Below are positions 1 to 7,427 of a DNA stretch of 60,759 nucleotides, piece after piece. The notes beneath the pieces were generated by a model. It made no database searches and was not told the DNA's origin. It saw only the letters and a program-made list of their open reading frames with translations. The DNA lies in the NCBI GenBank assembly GCA_025937235.1, contig JAICRU010000006.1:1-60759 (forward strand), read 5' to 3'. The stretch comes from Acidimicrobiia bacterium. GTDB lineage: Bacteria; Actinomycetota; Acidimicrobiia; Spongiisociales; ZC4RG35. How positions within the stretch are numbered: the first letter of the stretch is position 1; every line of letters begins with the position of its first letter. A program made the translations under genes and the position numbers.

Positions 1-208
1 AGCACGTCTGTCGGCCGAAGGTGTCCTCTACACGTGCCTCTTCGCCTCGTCAGGCACCAACCTCCGCGACGCGATCCGGGCCGGGGACGATGTCGCTGCC
101 ATCATCGATCGGGTGTGGTCGACCCGGGAAGATCGGTACTCAGAGATCAGGTCCGCCCAGACCGTCTCGATCGGGTCCCGGGTGGAGATGAGCTATATCG
201 GGGGCTGA
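1..208 (+). CDS. moaA: GTP 3',8-cyclase MoaA, C-terminal fragment
   Basis: This is the 3' end of a gene cut by the window edge; the reading frame begins at base 2. The 68 visible residues start RLSAEGVLYTCLF and end with a Gly-Gly tail (SYIGG) before the stop. In MoaA this region carries the second 4Fe-4S site and the terminal GG needed in trans for molybdopterin synthesis. The family converts GTP to 3',8-cyclo-7,8-dihydro-GTP, the first step of molybdenum cofactor synthesis. The gene is convergent with the iron transporter operon. A predicted Moco enzyme at 23163 could use the product; that link is inference. Confidence 0.85.
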   Translation, partial: ARLSAEGVLYTCLFASSGTNLRDAIRAGDDVAAIIDRVWSTREDRYSEIRSAQTVSIGSRVEMSYIGG

Positions 209-272
209 GGGACAAGGCTGATGTCAATCACCACGGCGGCAGCCCGTCTGACGCCGACCCAGGATGGTGGAT

Positions 273-1295
273 TCAACCCCTGGCAAAGATGCGGGCGTCG
301 GTGGCCCGTACCCGGACGGCCTGCCCGGCGCGATAGACAGGGCGGGGGCCGATGCGGGCTCGCACCCGCGTGCCACCGTGCAGGGCGAGGGTGACCAATT
401 GGTCGTGCCCGAAGAACTCCGATCCGGCGACAACCGCATTCGGGGTCTCACCCAGGGAGATCTGGACGTTCTCGGGGCGGACGATCACCGACAGCTTGCC
501 GTGGAGATCGGTCTCGAAGGACCCCACCGGGGTTTCCACCCGGCCGTCCCGCTCGTGGGACTCGAACACGTCGGCGTCGCCGAGGAAGCCTGCAATCCAC
601 GGATCGGTGGGGTTGGAATAGAGATGCCCGGGGGTGTCTGCCTGGAGCACCCGGCCTTCCCGCATCACCGCCACGATGTCGGACGTGGCCAGGGCCTCCT
701 CCTGGTCGTGCGTCACGAAGACTGCCGTGGTGCGGGCCTCGGTGAGGATCGCCCGCAGCTCCCGCCGCACCCGGTCCCTGAGGCTGGCGTCGAGGTTGCT
801 GAATGGCTCGTCGAGGAGGATGACCTCCGGCTTTGGTGCGAGTGCCCGGGCCAGGGCCACCCGCTGCTGCTGTCCACCAGACAGCTCGTTGGGCATGCGG
901 TCCTCGAGCCCGTTGAGACCAACGAGTTCCAGCACCTCGCCCACCCGAGAGCCGCGATCGCCGCGAGCTAGCCCGTAAGCCACATTCCTCTCCACGGTCA
1001 TATGGGGGAAGAGGGCGTAGTCCTGGAAGACCATGCCCACCCGTCGCTTCTCCGGTGGCACGAACACGTCTGCACCGAGGACGGTCCTCCCGTGGATCTC
1101 GACGGTGCCGCCGGCGTCCTCGAAGCCGGCTATCACCCGCAGCGCGGTGGTCTTGCCACAGCCTGAAGGCCCGAGCAGTGTCACGACGCCGCCTTCCCAG
1201 ACGTCAAGGCTGAAATGGTCGAGCGCCACGGCATCACCGAACGACCTGGTCAGGTCGCGGGCGCGGATGGCGAGTCGATCAGTCGCGGAGCTCAC
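273..1295 (-). CDS. fbpC: Iron(III) ABC transporter ATP-binding protein (FbpC-like)
   Basis: A 340-aa ABC ATPase. Walker A GPSGCGKTT is at about residues 42-50, followed by the signature LSGGQQQR and Walker B ILLDEPFSNLD with the D-loop. The C-terminal ~110 residues look like the TOBE/OB regulatory extension usual in FbpC, PotA and MalK. It would power import of ferric iron or a similar oxyanion-like substrate at the inner face of the membrane. The start overlaps the permease stop by 17 bp, so it is the third gene of a binding protein-permease-ATPase operon. Substrate identity rests on the FbpA/FbpB-type neighbours; thiamine or phosphonate uptake is less likely. Confidence 0.85.
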   Translation of the reverse strand: MSSATDRLAIRARDLTRSFGDAVALDHFSLDVWEGGVVTLLGPSGCGKTTALRVIAGFEDAGGTVEIHGRTVLGADVFVPPEKRRVGMVFQDYALFPHMTVERNVAYGLARGDRGSRVGEVLELVGLNGLEDRMPNELSGGQQQRVALARALAPKPEVILLDEPFSNLDASLRDRVRRELRAILTEARTTAVFVTHDQEEALATSDIVAVMREGRVLQADTPGHLYSNPTDPWIAGFLGDADVFESHERDGRVETPVGSFETDLHGKLSVIVRPENVQISLGETPNAVVAGSEFFGHDQLVTLALHGGTRVRARIGPRPVYRAGQAVRVRATDARIFARG

Positions 1296-2850
1296 GGGAC
1301 ATCACCAGGAAGAGTGGCACGATCGAGACAGCGAGGAGAACCAACCCGGCGGCCGAGGCGCGGGTGAGGAAGCCCTCCGCAGTGGAGCTCCAGATCCTTA
1401 TCGCCAGGGTCTCGAAGCCATTGGGGCGGAGGAGGAGGGTCGCCGGGAGCTCTTTCATGACACTGAGAAAGGCGAGAGCGCCGCCAGCCACGATGCCGGG
1501 TACGGCCAAAGGAATGGTGACGCGGGCCAACGTCGCCAGCGCCCCCCTTCCCAGGCCGCGTGACGCGTACTCCAGGTCCGGGCTGGCCCGGGACAGCGAG
1601 TCCTGGGCGGCGCCCACCACTTGGGGGAGGAAGATCGCCGCGTAGATGATCACGAGATAGACCAGGGTCTGATAGAGCGGCCGGGCCCAGGCGAGGGCGA
1701 ACCCGACAGCGGCCACCCCTACGGTGATGTGGGGCAGGGAGTAAGCGCCCCACATGGCCGACTCCACCCATCCCGACAGACGGCCCGGTCGTCTCGTGAT
1801 GACCATCGCGACCGGAAAGGCGAGGACCACGGTGACCACCGAGGCGACGAGGGCCACACCCAGAGACCTGGCGGCCTCCAGACCCGGTGATCCGATGCCT
1901 TGTCCGGCGTCGAGACCCCGGGCAAGGGTGACGCCCATGACCATCAAGGGCAGTCCAAGGGAGGCGAGGGCATAGAGGCCCAGGGTCGAGACAGCAGCGA
2001 TGCGGCCCGGTCGGGTGAGCCTGAGAAGGGCTCGGGCCCGGCGCGGCCGACGCCCATGCAACGCAGCGCGGGACCGGTACCGTCGCTCGACGAGAAGGAT
2101 GAGGACCGCCAGGAGCATCAGGATCAACGAAAGGGTGGCCGACGGCCGCCGATCGATCTGTCCTCGGTAGAGGGTGTAGATGGCCCGGGTGAACGTGTCG
2201 TAGCGGAGCAAGGAGACTGCGCCGAAGTCCGAGATCGTGTACAGGCCGACCAGCAGACCGGAGGCTACGAGCGTGGGTCTCAGCTGGGGCAGCGTCACCG
2301 AGCCAAAGACCTTCCATCGCCCCGCCCCCAGACCGGTCGCCGCCTCCTCGGTGGCCGGGTCGATCCCGCGCAGCGCGGGGATGAGGCTGAGATGGGCCAG
2401 TGGGGCGGTGAAAAACGAGAGGACCAGCCATGACCCCGGGAAGCCATAGGGAGTCGGGATCCCGGGGAGAAGACCGCCGGGCCCTGTGGCCGCGATGACA
2501 GTCAGGGCAGCCACGTACGATGGCACCACCAGGGGCAGGGCGGCCAGGGTCATCCACCCCCTCCGGAGCGGGAGCCTGACCCTCGTGGTGATCCACGCCG
2601 TCCCCAGCCCGATGGCCACCGACGTGATCGTCACAGCGATCGTCAGCAGAGTCGTGTTGACGAGCAGGGCCATGAGGCGTCCCGCCGGTATGACGAGGGC
2701 GGAGCCGCTCCCAACGACCTGGAAGAGCAGGCTGACGGGGGGAATGACGGTGGGGAGGAGGGCGACGCCGGCTGCCGCCCACCATCCTCTGTAACCGGGA
2801 CGCCGCACCGCCGCGGCCCGATGCGGTGCGGTGATCGGCCCGGAAGTCAC
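1279..2850 (-). CDS. fbpB: Iron(III) ABC transporter permease, fused double permease (FbpB-like)
   Basis: About 523 aa, with two tandem permease halves and roughly 12 hydrophobic segments, which is the usual FbpB architecture with both pore subunits in one chain. I chose GTG at 2850 because it lies 1 bp past the TGA of the upstream binding-protein gene (2852-2854). The open frame runs further upstream to 2976, but that part overlaps the fbpA coding sequence and is not membrane-like. The two EAA-type loops that contact the ATPase appear around the FSTGLGAGRWKVF-like and GLGRGALATLARV-like stretches. It forms the channel through which ferric iron would pass. Confidence 0.85.
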   Translation of the reverse strand: MTSGPITAPHRAAAVRRPGYRGWWAAAGVALLPTVIPPVSLLFQVVGSGSALVIPAGRLMALLVNTTLLTIAVTITSVAIGLGTAWITTRVRLPLRRGWMTLAALPLVVPSYVAALTVIAATGPGGLLPGIPTPYGFPGSWLVLSFFTAPLAHLSLIPALRGIDPATEEAATGLGAGRWKVFGSVTLPQLRPTLVASGLLVGLYTISDFGAVSLLRYDTFTRAIYTLYRGQIDRRPSATLSLILMLLAVLILLVERRYRSRAALHGRRPRRARALLRLTRPGRIAAVSTLGLYALASLGLPLMVMGVTLARGLDAGQGIGSPGLEAARSLGVALVASVVTVVLAFPVAMVITRRPGRLSGWVESAMWGAYSLPHITVGVAAVGFALAWARPLYQTLVYLVIIYAAIFLPQVVGAAQDSLSRASPDLEYASRGLGRGALATLARVTIPLAVPGIVAGGALAFLSVMKELPATLLLRPNGFETLAIRIWSSTAEGFLTRASAAGLVLLAVSIVPLFLVMSRELRD

Positions 2851-2851
2851 A

Positions 2852-3844
2852 TCAAACCAGACCGGCCTCTGCGACGAGACGGGTGGCCAGGTCGAGGACG
2901 CCGGCCAGTTCGCTGAGGTCGATGTCCGGTGAGTTGATCTCGGACAGGGCGGGAACACCCTCTGGCGCAGCCACACCCTCCAGGAGGGGATATTCGAACG
3001 TCTCGGTGCCGAAGAACGACTGGGCCTCTTCGGCGAGGAGGAAGTCCACGAACTGCTGCGCGCCGTCTGGATTCGCCGTGTCAGTGGTGATGGCGACCCC
3101 GGCCGGCATCACCAGCGAGCCCACGTCACCCGCTGGGATGAACCAGTTCTCCGCATTCTGACCTGCGCCCTCCGCGCGGAGACGCAGGAGGTAGTAGTGG
3201 TTGACCAAGCCGCCGGCCAGCTCGCCGTTGTCGATCGCCTCCACGATTGGTGCGTTCCCGTCGAATTCCACGGGGTCGTTGGTGGCCAACGCCTCCAGCC
3301 ACTCACGGGCCCCGTCCTCACCACGCTCGAGGATCATGGCCGACACGAACGCGAGGAATGAGCCGTTGGTAGGGGCGACTCCCAGCTGACCTGCCCACTC
3401 CGGGAGGATGGTGTCATCGATGGTCTGGGGGAGAGGCACGTCCGATCCGGTGTTGTGCACTACTACGCGCACCCGGCCCGAGGTGCCCACCCAGCGTCCG
3501 CCTCGATCCCGGTACTTGGCGTCCACCAGGCCCAAGGTCGCCTCCGGTAGCTCCGCCATCAGATCTGTCACCGCTCCGAGAGACGCCGGGTCCTGCGCGA
3601 AGAAGAGGTCGGCCTCGGTCTCCTCGCCCTCGGCCAGCAAGGTGGCGGCCAGCTCTCCCGAGTCTCCATATCGGACTTCCACCTCGGCCCCGCTGCTGCT
3701 CTCGAAGTCTTCGATCAGTGGGGCCACCAGTTCCTCGGAACGGCCTGAGTAAACCACCAGGGGTCCCTCGTCAGACCCCCCCTCGCCGCCGCAGGCGGCG
3801 AAGGCAGCTGCGAGGAGCAGAGCTCCCGGGACGACCCTTCTCAA
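2852..3844 (-). CDS. fbpA: Iron(III) ABC transporter substrate-binding lipoprotein (FbpA-like)
   Basis: An extracytoplasmic solute-binding protein of about 330 aa. The N-terminus has a short basic stretch, a hydrophobic segment and a lipobox ending AFAAC, so it should be a membrane-anchored lipoprotein. Motifs such as VYSGRSEELVAPLI near the N-terminus and PNGSFLAFVSAMI later match FbpA/IdiA-type binding proteins. I chose the TTG at 3844 because a perfect AGGAGG (3851-3856) sits 6 bases before it; the TTG at 3850 would have no spacing. It leads the operon fbpA-fbpB-fbpC. The upstream region carries a promoter and palindrome suggesting metal-dependent control. Confidence 0.87.
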   Translation of the reverse strand: MRRVVPGALLLAAAFAACGGEGGSDEGPLVVYSGRSEELVAPLIEDFESSSGAEVEVRYGDSGELAATLLAEGEETEADLFFAQDPASLGAVTDLMAELPEATLGLVDAKYRDRGGRWVGTSGRVRVVVHNTGSDVPLPQTIDDTILPEWAGQLGVAPTNGSFLAFVSAMILERGEDGAREWLEALATNDPVEFDGNAPIVEAIDNGELAGGLVNHYYLLRLRAEGAGQNAENWFIPAGDVGSLVMPAGVAITTDTANPDGAQQFVDFLLAEEAQSFFGTETFEYPLLEGVAAPEGVPALSEINSPDIDLSELAGVLDLATRLVAEAGLV

Positions 3845-3858
3845 CGCCAACCTCCTGA

Positions 3859-3876
3859 TTGTTAGCTACCTAACAA
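3859..3876. promoter_or_regulatory. 18-bp palindromic operator upstream of fbpABC
   Basis: A perfect inverted repeat with 7-bp arms TTGTTAG / CTAACAA around a 4-bp centre. It lies about +3 to +20 relative to the start site predicted from the adjacent promoter and just before the ribosome binding site, where a bound repressor would block transcription. The TTAG...CTAA arms resemble half-sites of DtxR/IdeR-family metal-dependent repressors, but the match is not exact. An iron or manganese regulator is therefore inferred. Confidence 0.55.
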
Positions 3877-3885
3877 AGCAGGGTG

Positions 3886-3915
3886 AATCTAATTAACACT
3901 ACAGCGATAGTGCAA
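3886..3915 (-). promoter_or_regulatory. Predicted promoter of fbpABC
   Basis: On the minus strand, TTGCAC (3915-3910) and TAGATT (3891-3886) are separated by 18 bp and fit a sigma-70-type promoter. The spacer holds a second, shorter inverted repeat, CACTA/TAGTG (3897-3901 and 3908-3912). The predicted start site near 3879 places the 18-bp palindrome immediately downstream. Confidence 0.5.
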
Positions 3916-3948
3916 AATGCCGCGCCCACTGCGTGAGTCAGGCCGGGC

Positions 3949-4620
3949 TCAGAAACGGGCCCGATTGCCCGCTATATGCCGTCCCCGGGGCGCGGCGGCC
4001 GTCTGGCGTTCCCGGCCATCGACCCACAGTGAAATCGCCTCCAGTGGCGACAGTCCGTCCTCATGCTCCCACATCACCCGCTCCGAGCGCATACCGGGGC
4101 CGGGTCGGGTCGTCGCTGTGAACACGATTGGACCGTGCTTCCCCATGACGGTCTCCGCTACCTTGGCATCGAGCGACTCGTCGGTCTCGACCTCGACGGT
4201 GAGCCCGGCTCGGGGATGGGCGAGCAGGTCCTCCTGGCGGGCGGGATGGGCCGTGGCTGCCATCGCGCTGCCTATCCAGCCGGTCAGGGCACCCACCACC
4301 GCGCCGAGGGCACCGTATATGAGCCAGTGTCGCCCATCGATCCAGATCACCGACGCCAGGGCGGTGACCAGCCCCAGGCCGAGGGCGCCGGCGCCGGAGG
4401 TGACGAAAGGTTGCTCGAAGAGCTTGCCACCGGGGTCGGGCAGGGCGGAGAGCGTCCAGGGCCCGATCGGGGCTATCACCCTCGGCCTGAGTCCCGCCCT
4501 CTCCAGATGTTCGACTACCTCCCCTGCCGTGTCGGGGTCGGTGTAGGCCGCGCTGAGCGTGCTCAGCTCCTCAGCGGGCTCGGTGGACGCGGCCGGCGGG
4601 ATGGACAGGTCGGAGGACAT
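3949..4620 (-). CDS. Hypothetical membrane protein with glycine-rich TM hairpin
   Basis: About 223 aa; not recognised as a named family. A soluble N-terminal part (~70 residues) resembles the small alpha/beta modules of general-stress proteins that track a helix after AAYTDPDTAGEVVEHLERAG. Two hydrophobic segments rich in Gly/Ala follow around residues 85-130 (GAGALGLGLVTALASVIW and GALGAVVGALTGWIG), then a second soluble segment. The ATG at 4620 is preferred over the longer open frame to 4758, which runs over the neighbouring gene. It is last in a row of minus-strand genes that includes a metallothionein, so a stress role is possible but unproven. Confidence 0.6.
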   Translation of the reverse strand: MSSDLSIPPAASTEPAEELSTLSAAYTDPDTAGEVVEHLERAGLRPRVIAPIGPWTLSALPDPGGKLFEQPFVTSGAGALGLGLVTALASVIWIDGRHWLIYGALGAVVGALTGWIGSAMAATAHPARQEDLLAHPRAGLTVEVETDESLDAKVAETVMGKHGPIVFTATTRPGPGMRSERVMWEHEDGLSPLEAISLWVDGRERQTAAAPRGRHIAGNRARF

Positions 4621-4645
4621 ATCGGTTCTCGTGGGTGTGGGTTGT

Positions 4646-5005
4646 CTACCCCTGAGCCGAACCGTCGAAACCCGGTCGGGCCTCCGCATGGCCCCTGCCC
4701 CGGGTGCCACGATGTAGCCGGCCCCCGGTGCGGGGCACATCGCTCGGGGGAAACGCACCGCGCAACGTGACCGTCCCCTGATCGATGTCGATGTTCACGG
4801 TAGCCATCGGCACCTCCCAGGACCTGGATTTGGCCTGCGTCTTCCTGGCGAGGCGGTCCGAGCGCACCGATCCCGACACCGTGTCGGCCAGCGATCTCAT
4901 CCCATGGGCCAGTCGGCTTCGCCGCCGTCGCCCTTGGGAACGGTCGAAGAAGTAGACGACACTGGCGCCGATCAGCATCCCACCGATCAGGTTGAGACGA
5001 TTCAC
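4646..5005 (-). CDS. Small membrane-anchored protein with partial BON-like segment
   Basis: About 119 aa. An N-terminal hydrophobic segment (LIGGMLIGASVVYFF) is followed by an Arg-rich stretch (GRRRRSR) and a helical region, as in YtxH/BON-type membrane-associated proteins. Near residue 68 the sequence TVNIDIDQGTVTLRGAF matches the first strands of a BON domain, but the rest of the domain is replaced by an unrelated Arg/Gly-rich tail. Its GTG start (5005) overlaps the TGA of the metallothionein gene as GTGA, suggesting translational coupling. Function unknown. Confidence 0.55.
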   Translation of the reverse strand: MNRLNLIGGMLIGASVVYFFDRSQGRRRRSRLAHGMRSLADTVSGSVRSDRLARKTQAKSRSWEVPMATVNIDIDQGTVTLRGAFPPSDVPRTGGRLHRGTRGRGHAEARPGFDGSAQG

Positions 5006-5163
5006 GACTGGTCGATGGCAGGGGCGTTGAGCCGGCTGGCACGGCACGCCGCATGGTCACAGCCGCAGAAGCCACCTGTCATGGTCCCCAGCTCGCATGC
5101 CTCGCTGCAGAACTCGCCGGTTTCGGTCACCACACAGGTGCATACATCATGCGCACATTGCAT
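5002..5163 (-). CDS. Bacterial metallothionein (SmtA/BmtA-like)
   Basis: A 53-aa ORF with eight cysteines at positions 3, 8, 10, 19, 23, 33, 35 and 40, plus His5 and His37. The order C-x4-C-x-C, FC-x3-C, then C-x-C-x-H-x2-C follows the prokaryotic metallothionein pattern (SmtA has the same CxC, YCSxxC and GCGH elements). The ATG at 5163 is preceded by AGGAG at 5-6 bp spacing, a strong ribosome site. Such proteins bind Zn, Cd or Cu in the cytoplasm. It lies 48 bp after surE and is coupled to the next small gene by GTGA. No obvious SmtB-type operator was seen nearby. Confidence 0.8.
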   Translation of the reverse strand: MQCAHDVCTCVVTETGEFCSEACELGTMTGGFCGCDHAACRASRLNAPAIDQS

Positions 5164-5211
5164 CGGGGCTCCTGAGTCGATGTCGCCAAGCCATACCCGG
5201 CCGCACGAGCC

Positions 5212-6000
5212 TCAAAACTTGCCCTCCCCATCCCGATCCGGGCTCCAGACGCCGGCAGCGTCGAGATCGGGGAATCCGGCTGGCTCGATAGTCGACAAGG
5301 GAGTCATCGTGACGAAGTTCTTGGCGATCAGGGCCGTGTCGCTGGCCGGGTCGGTGCCGGCCGAAGACGATCCGACCACGAACTGAAGCTTCCGGTCGAC
5401 GACATCGGCGTTCGCCACCCGGAAATAGCCGAAGTCGTCGAGGTCTGCCCAGTGGATGCCGTTGATCTCGCCGGCGGGCACACCAGGTACGTTGATGTTG
5501 AGCACGTACGGCCCACGACTGCGGCCCAGGATCCAACGGGCCGCCGAATGCCCGACCTCCACCGCGGTGTCCCACTGCCACGGGTCGGATTGCGCCACGC
5601 TCACCGCTATCCCCCGGCTGCGGAAGGTCCGCGCGGTCAGCGCGGCACCGACAGTGCCGGAGTGAATGATCGAATGGCCTGTGTTCATGCCTGCGTTGAC
5701 ACCCGAGACGACGAGGTCGGGGAACCGCCCGAATGCTCCCAGCGCAGCTGCCATCACCGCCAGCCCCGGTGGTCCTGCGATGGTGTAGGCGGGGAATCCT
5801 CCCTCCATCTCGGCCTTGGTCAGGTCGACTCCTTTCACCGGGTCGAAGCCGCCGATCCCGGTGCCACTTCCCGACATGTCGGTTGCAGGCGCGGCGACCA
5901 CCACGTCGAAGTCCTCGGCCAGCCTGTTCGCGAGCTTGCTGAGCCCGGGGGAGTCGATCCCGTCGTCGTTGGTGACGACCACGCGTGGGAGGTCGGTCAT
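5212..6000 (-). CDS. surE: 5'/3'-nucleotidase SurE
   Basis: A 262-aa SurE phosphatase. The N-terminal VVTNDDGIDSPG gives the metal-binding pair Asp12/Asp13; Ser43 (DMSGSG) and Asn102 (SGVNAGMN) complete the expected site. SurE enzymes are divalent-metal-dependent and dephosphorylate nucleoside 5'- and 3'-monophosphates and sometimes short polyphosphate. Its ATG overlaps the stop of the upstream sugar/nucleoside-type kinase by 4 bp (ATGA), so the two are translated together. The length is typical for the family. Confidence 0.92.
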   Translation of the reverse strand: MTDLPRVVVTNDDGIDSPGLSKLANRLAEDFDVVVAAPATDMSGSGTGIGGFDPVKGVDLTKAEMEGGFPAYTIAGPPGLAVMAAALGAFGRFPDLVVSGVNAGMNTGHSIIHSGTVGAALTARTFRSRGIAVSVAQSDPWQWDTAVEVGHSAARWILGRSRGPYVLNINVPGVPAGEINGIHWADLDDFGYFRVANADVVDRKLQFVVGSSSAGTDPASDTALIAKNFVTMTPLSTIEPAGFPDLDAAGVWSPDRDGEGKF

Positions 6001-6944
6001 CGCTGCGCCGGGACCAGGACCTCGACCGCCACCCTCTCGGCGAGACGGGGGATGAGGTCGTCCGAGGCGCTGCCGAGCCCGTGCCGGGTCACATTGGCCG
6101 CGCCCGCCCCCGCGGCGAGCTTGAGCGAGTCCTCCGGGCCGAGGCCGCGACGGAGAGCCGCGGACAGGCCCGCCGTCATCGAATCGCCGGCGCCTCGATA
6201 GTCGACCGCCTCGAGCTCTGGGCCGGTGACGCGGTAGGTGACGCCTTCCATGCTGGCCAGAGCGGGCTGGGCACCTCGGGAGATAACGACGCTGTCCGCC
6301 CCGGCGGCGCGGAGTCGGTGCAACTCGGCCAGGGCACTCTCCTCGTCGTCTCCGATGAGTCGCCCATCCTCTTTGAGGTCTTCATCGCTCACCTTGAGCA
6401 GGTCCAGCCGGCCACCCTCCACGTATGCATCGAGCTCCTTGCCGTGGAGATCGCCGACGACGCGCACATCCGAGGAGGACAGATCGTGACCCAGGCGCCG
6501 ATAGGTGTCGATCGGGACGATCTCGGTCGGCTGGCCAGTGATCACCACGACCGGCGAGGCGAGGGCGAGGTCGAGGATCGAACCGTACGCGTCATCCAGT
6601 TCATGACGGGCCAGCGTTCGGGCCAGCGCCTCGGCTATCGGGCTCCGGTCCCCAGACCGCCGGTCCTGGATGACGGCCGGGGAGCTCTCCTGAACTTCGA
6701 CCGGGCGTAGATCGATCCCCCATTGCTCGATGAGGTTCCTGAGGACGCCACCGGACTCCCCGCCGACAGGGCCGCAGAGCAAGGGGCGCTCCTTGAGATG
6801 CCGCAACATCCGCGCCACCCAGAAGCCCTGGCCCCCGGGATGGATGTGGATGTCGTCTGGGGCCTCGTCGGTTGTCTTCTCGATGGTCACGGTGAGAGTG
6901 AGATGGGGAGCGAATACCGCGATCGTGTGCTGGTCTGTGGCCAT
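5997..6944 (-). CDS. PfkB-family carbohydrate kinase (1-phosphofructokinase-like)
   Basis: A 315-aa ribokinase-fold kinase. The substrate-lid region HPGGQGFWVARML (residues ~35-47) resembles the GGKGxNVAR motif of 1-phosphofructokinase/tagatose-6-phosphate kinases. The PfkB signature GAGDSMTAG (251-259) contains the catalytic base Asp254. AGGAGAAGG lies about 12 bases before the ATG. It sits between a small soluble protein gene (8 bp gap) and surE (4 bp overlap). The true sugar substrate cannot be told from sequence, and no PTS genes are near. Confidence 0.8.
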   Translation of the reverse strand: MATDQHTIAVFAPHLTLTVTIEKTTDEAPDDIHIHPGGQGFWVARMLRHLKERPLLCGPVGGESGGVLRNLIEQWGIDLRPVEVQESSPAVIQDRRSGDRSPIAEALARTLARHELDDAYGSILDLALASPVVVITGQPTEIVPIDTYRRLGHDLSSSDVRVVGDLHGKELDAYVEGGRLDLLKVSDEDLKEDGRLIGDDEESALAELHRLRAAGADSVVISRGAQPALASMEGVTYRVTGPELEAVDYRGAGDSMTAGLSAALRRGLGPEDSLKLAAGAGAANVTRHGLGSASDDLIPRLAERVAVEVLVPAQR

Positions 6945-6952
6945 GCCCGGAT

Positions 6953-7336
6953 TCAGCCTTCTCCTGAGCCTTCACTTCCGATGCGATTGAAGCTCCACTC
7001 GCCGAGCCGCCACATGTCGTGCCCGCCATGCTCTTCGAGGATGTCTGCGACGGCGGCGGCGTGATCTTCGTCGACATCGACCGAGATCACAGAGCGCCCG
7101 TCCTCCAGGGCCCGATCAAGGCGGTCCAGGATCCGAATCTCGTCGCCGAAGGCGACGGCCAGCTTCTTCACGACCGACGATAGGCCCTCTGCATCGTCCT
7201 GGGAGAGATGGGCTCGCCCCTCCTCCCCATGAAGCAGCTCCGCATCGAATTGGCCGCCGGCAAGACTGTCCAACGCGGCCTTGGCGTCCGTCTGGCTGTC
7301 GATGATGGCGACGACTGTCCCGGTCAGCTCATGCAC
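6953..7336 (-). CDS. Hypothetical small acidic soluble protein
   Basis: 127 aa, no membrane segment. It has two repeats of a short alpha/beta pattern (GTVVAIIDSQTDAKAALDSL and later SVISVDVDEDHAAAVADIL), reminiscent of the modules in YflT/GSP17M-type stress proteins, although no catalytic residues stand out. It starts at GTG 7336 and leads the apparent operon with the PfkB kinase and surE. I do not recognise a specific family. Confidence 0.6.
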   Translation of the reverse strand: MHELTGTVVAIIDSQTDAKAALDSLAGGQFDAELLHGEEGRAHLSQDDAEGLSSVVKKLAVAFGDEIRILDRLDRALEDGRSVISVDVDEDHAAAVADILEEHGGHDMWRLGEWSFNRIGSEGSGEG

Positions 7337-7427
7337 GCCAGTGGATCCCTTCTGCAGTTTGTCTCGTCTGTGCCTTCAGGCCGCCACCACCTACCCCGGG
7401 TCGGGAGCGTGCAAACCAGCGGGTTGC

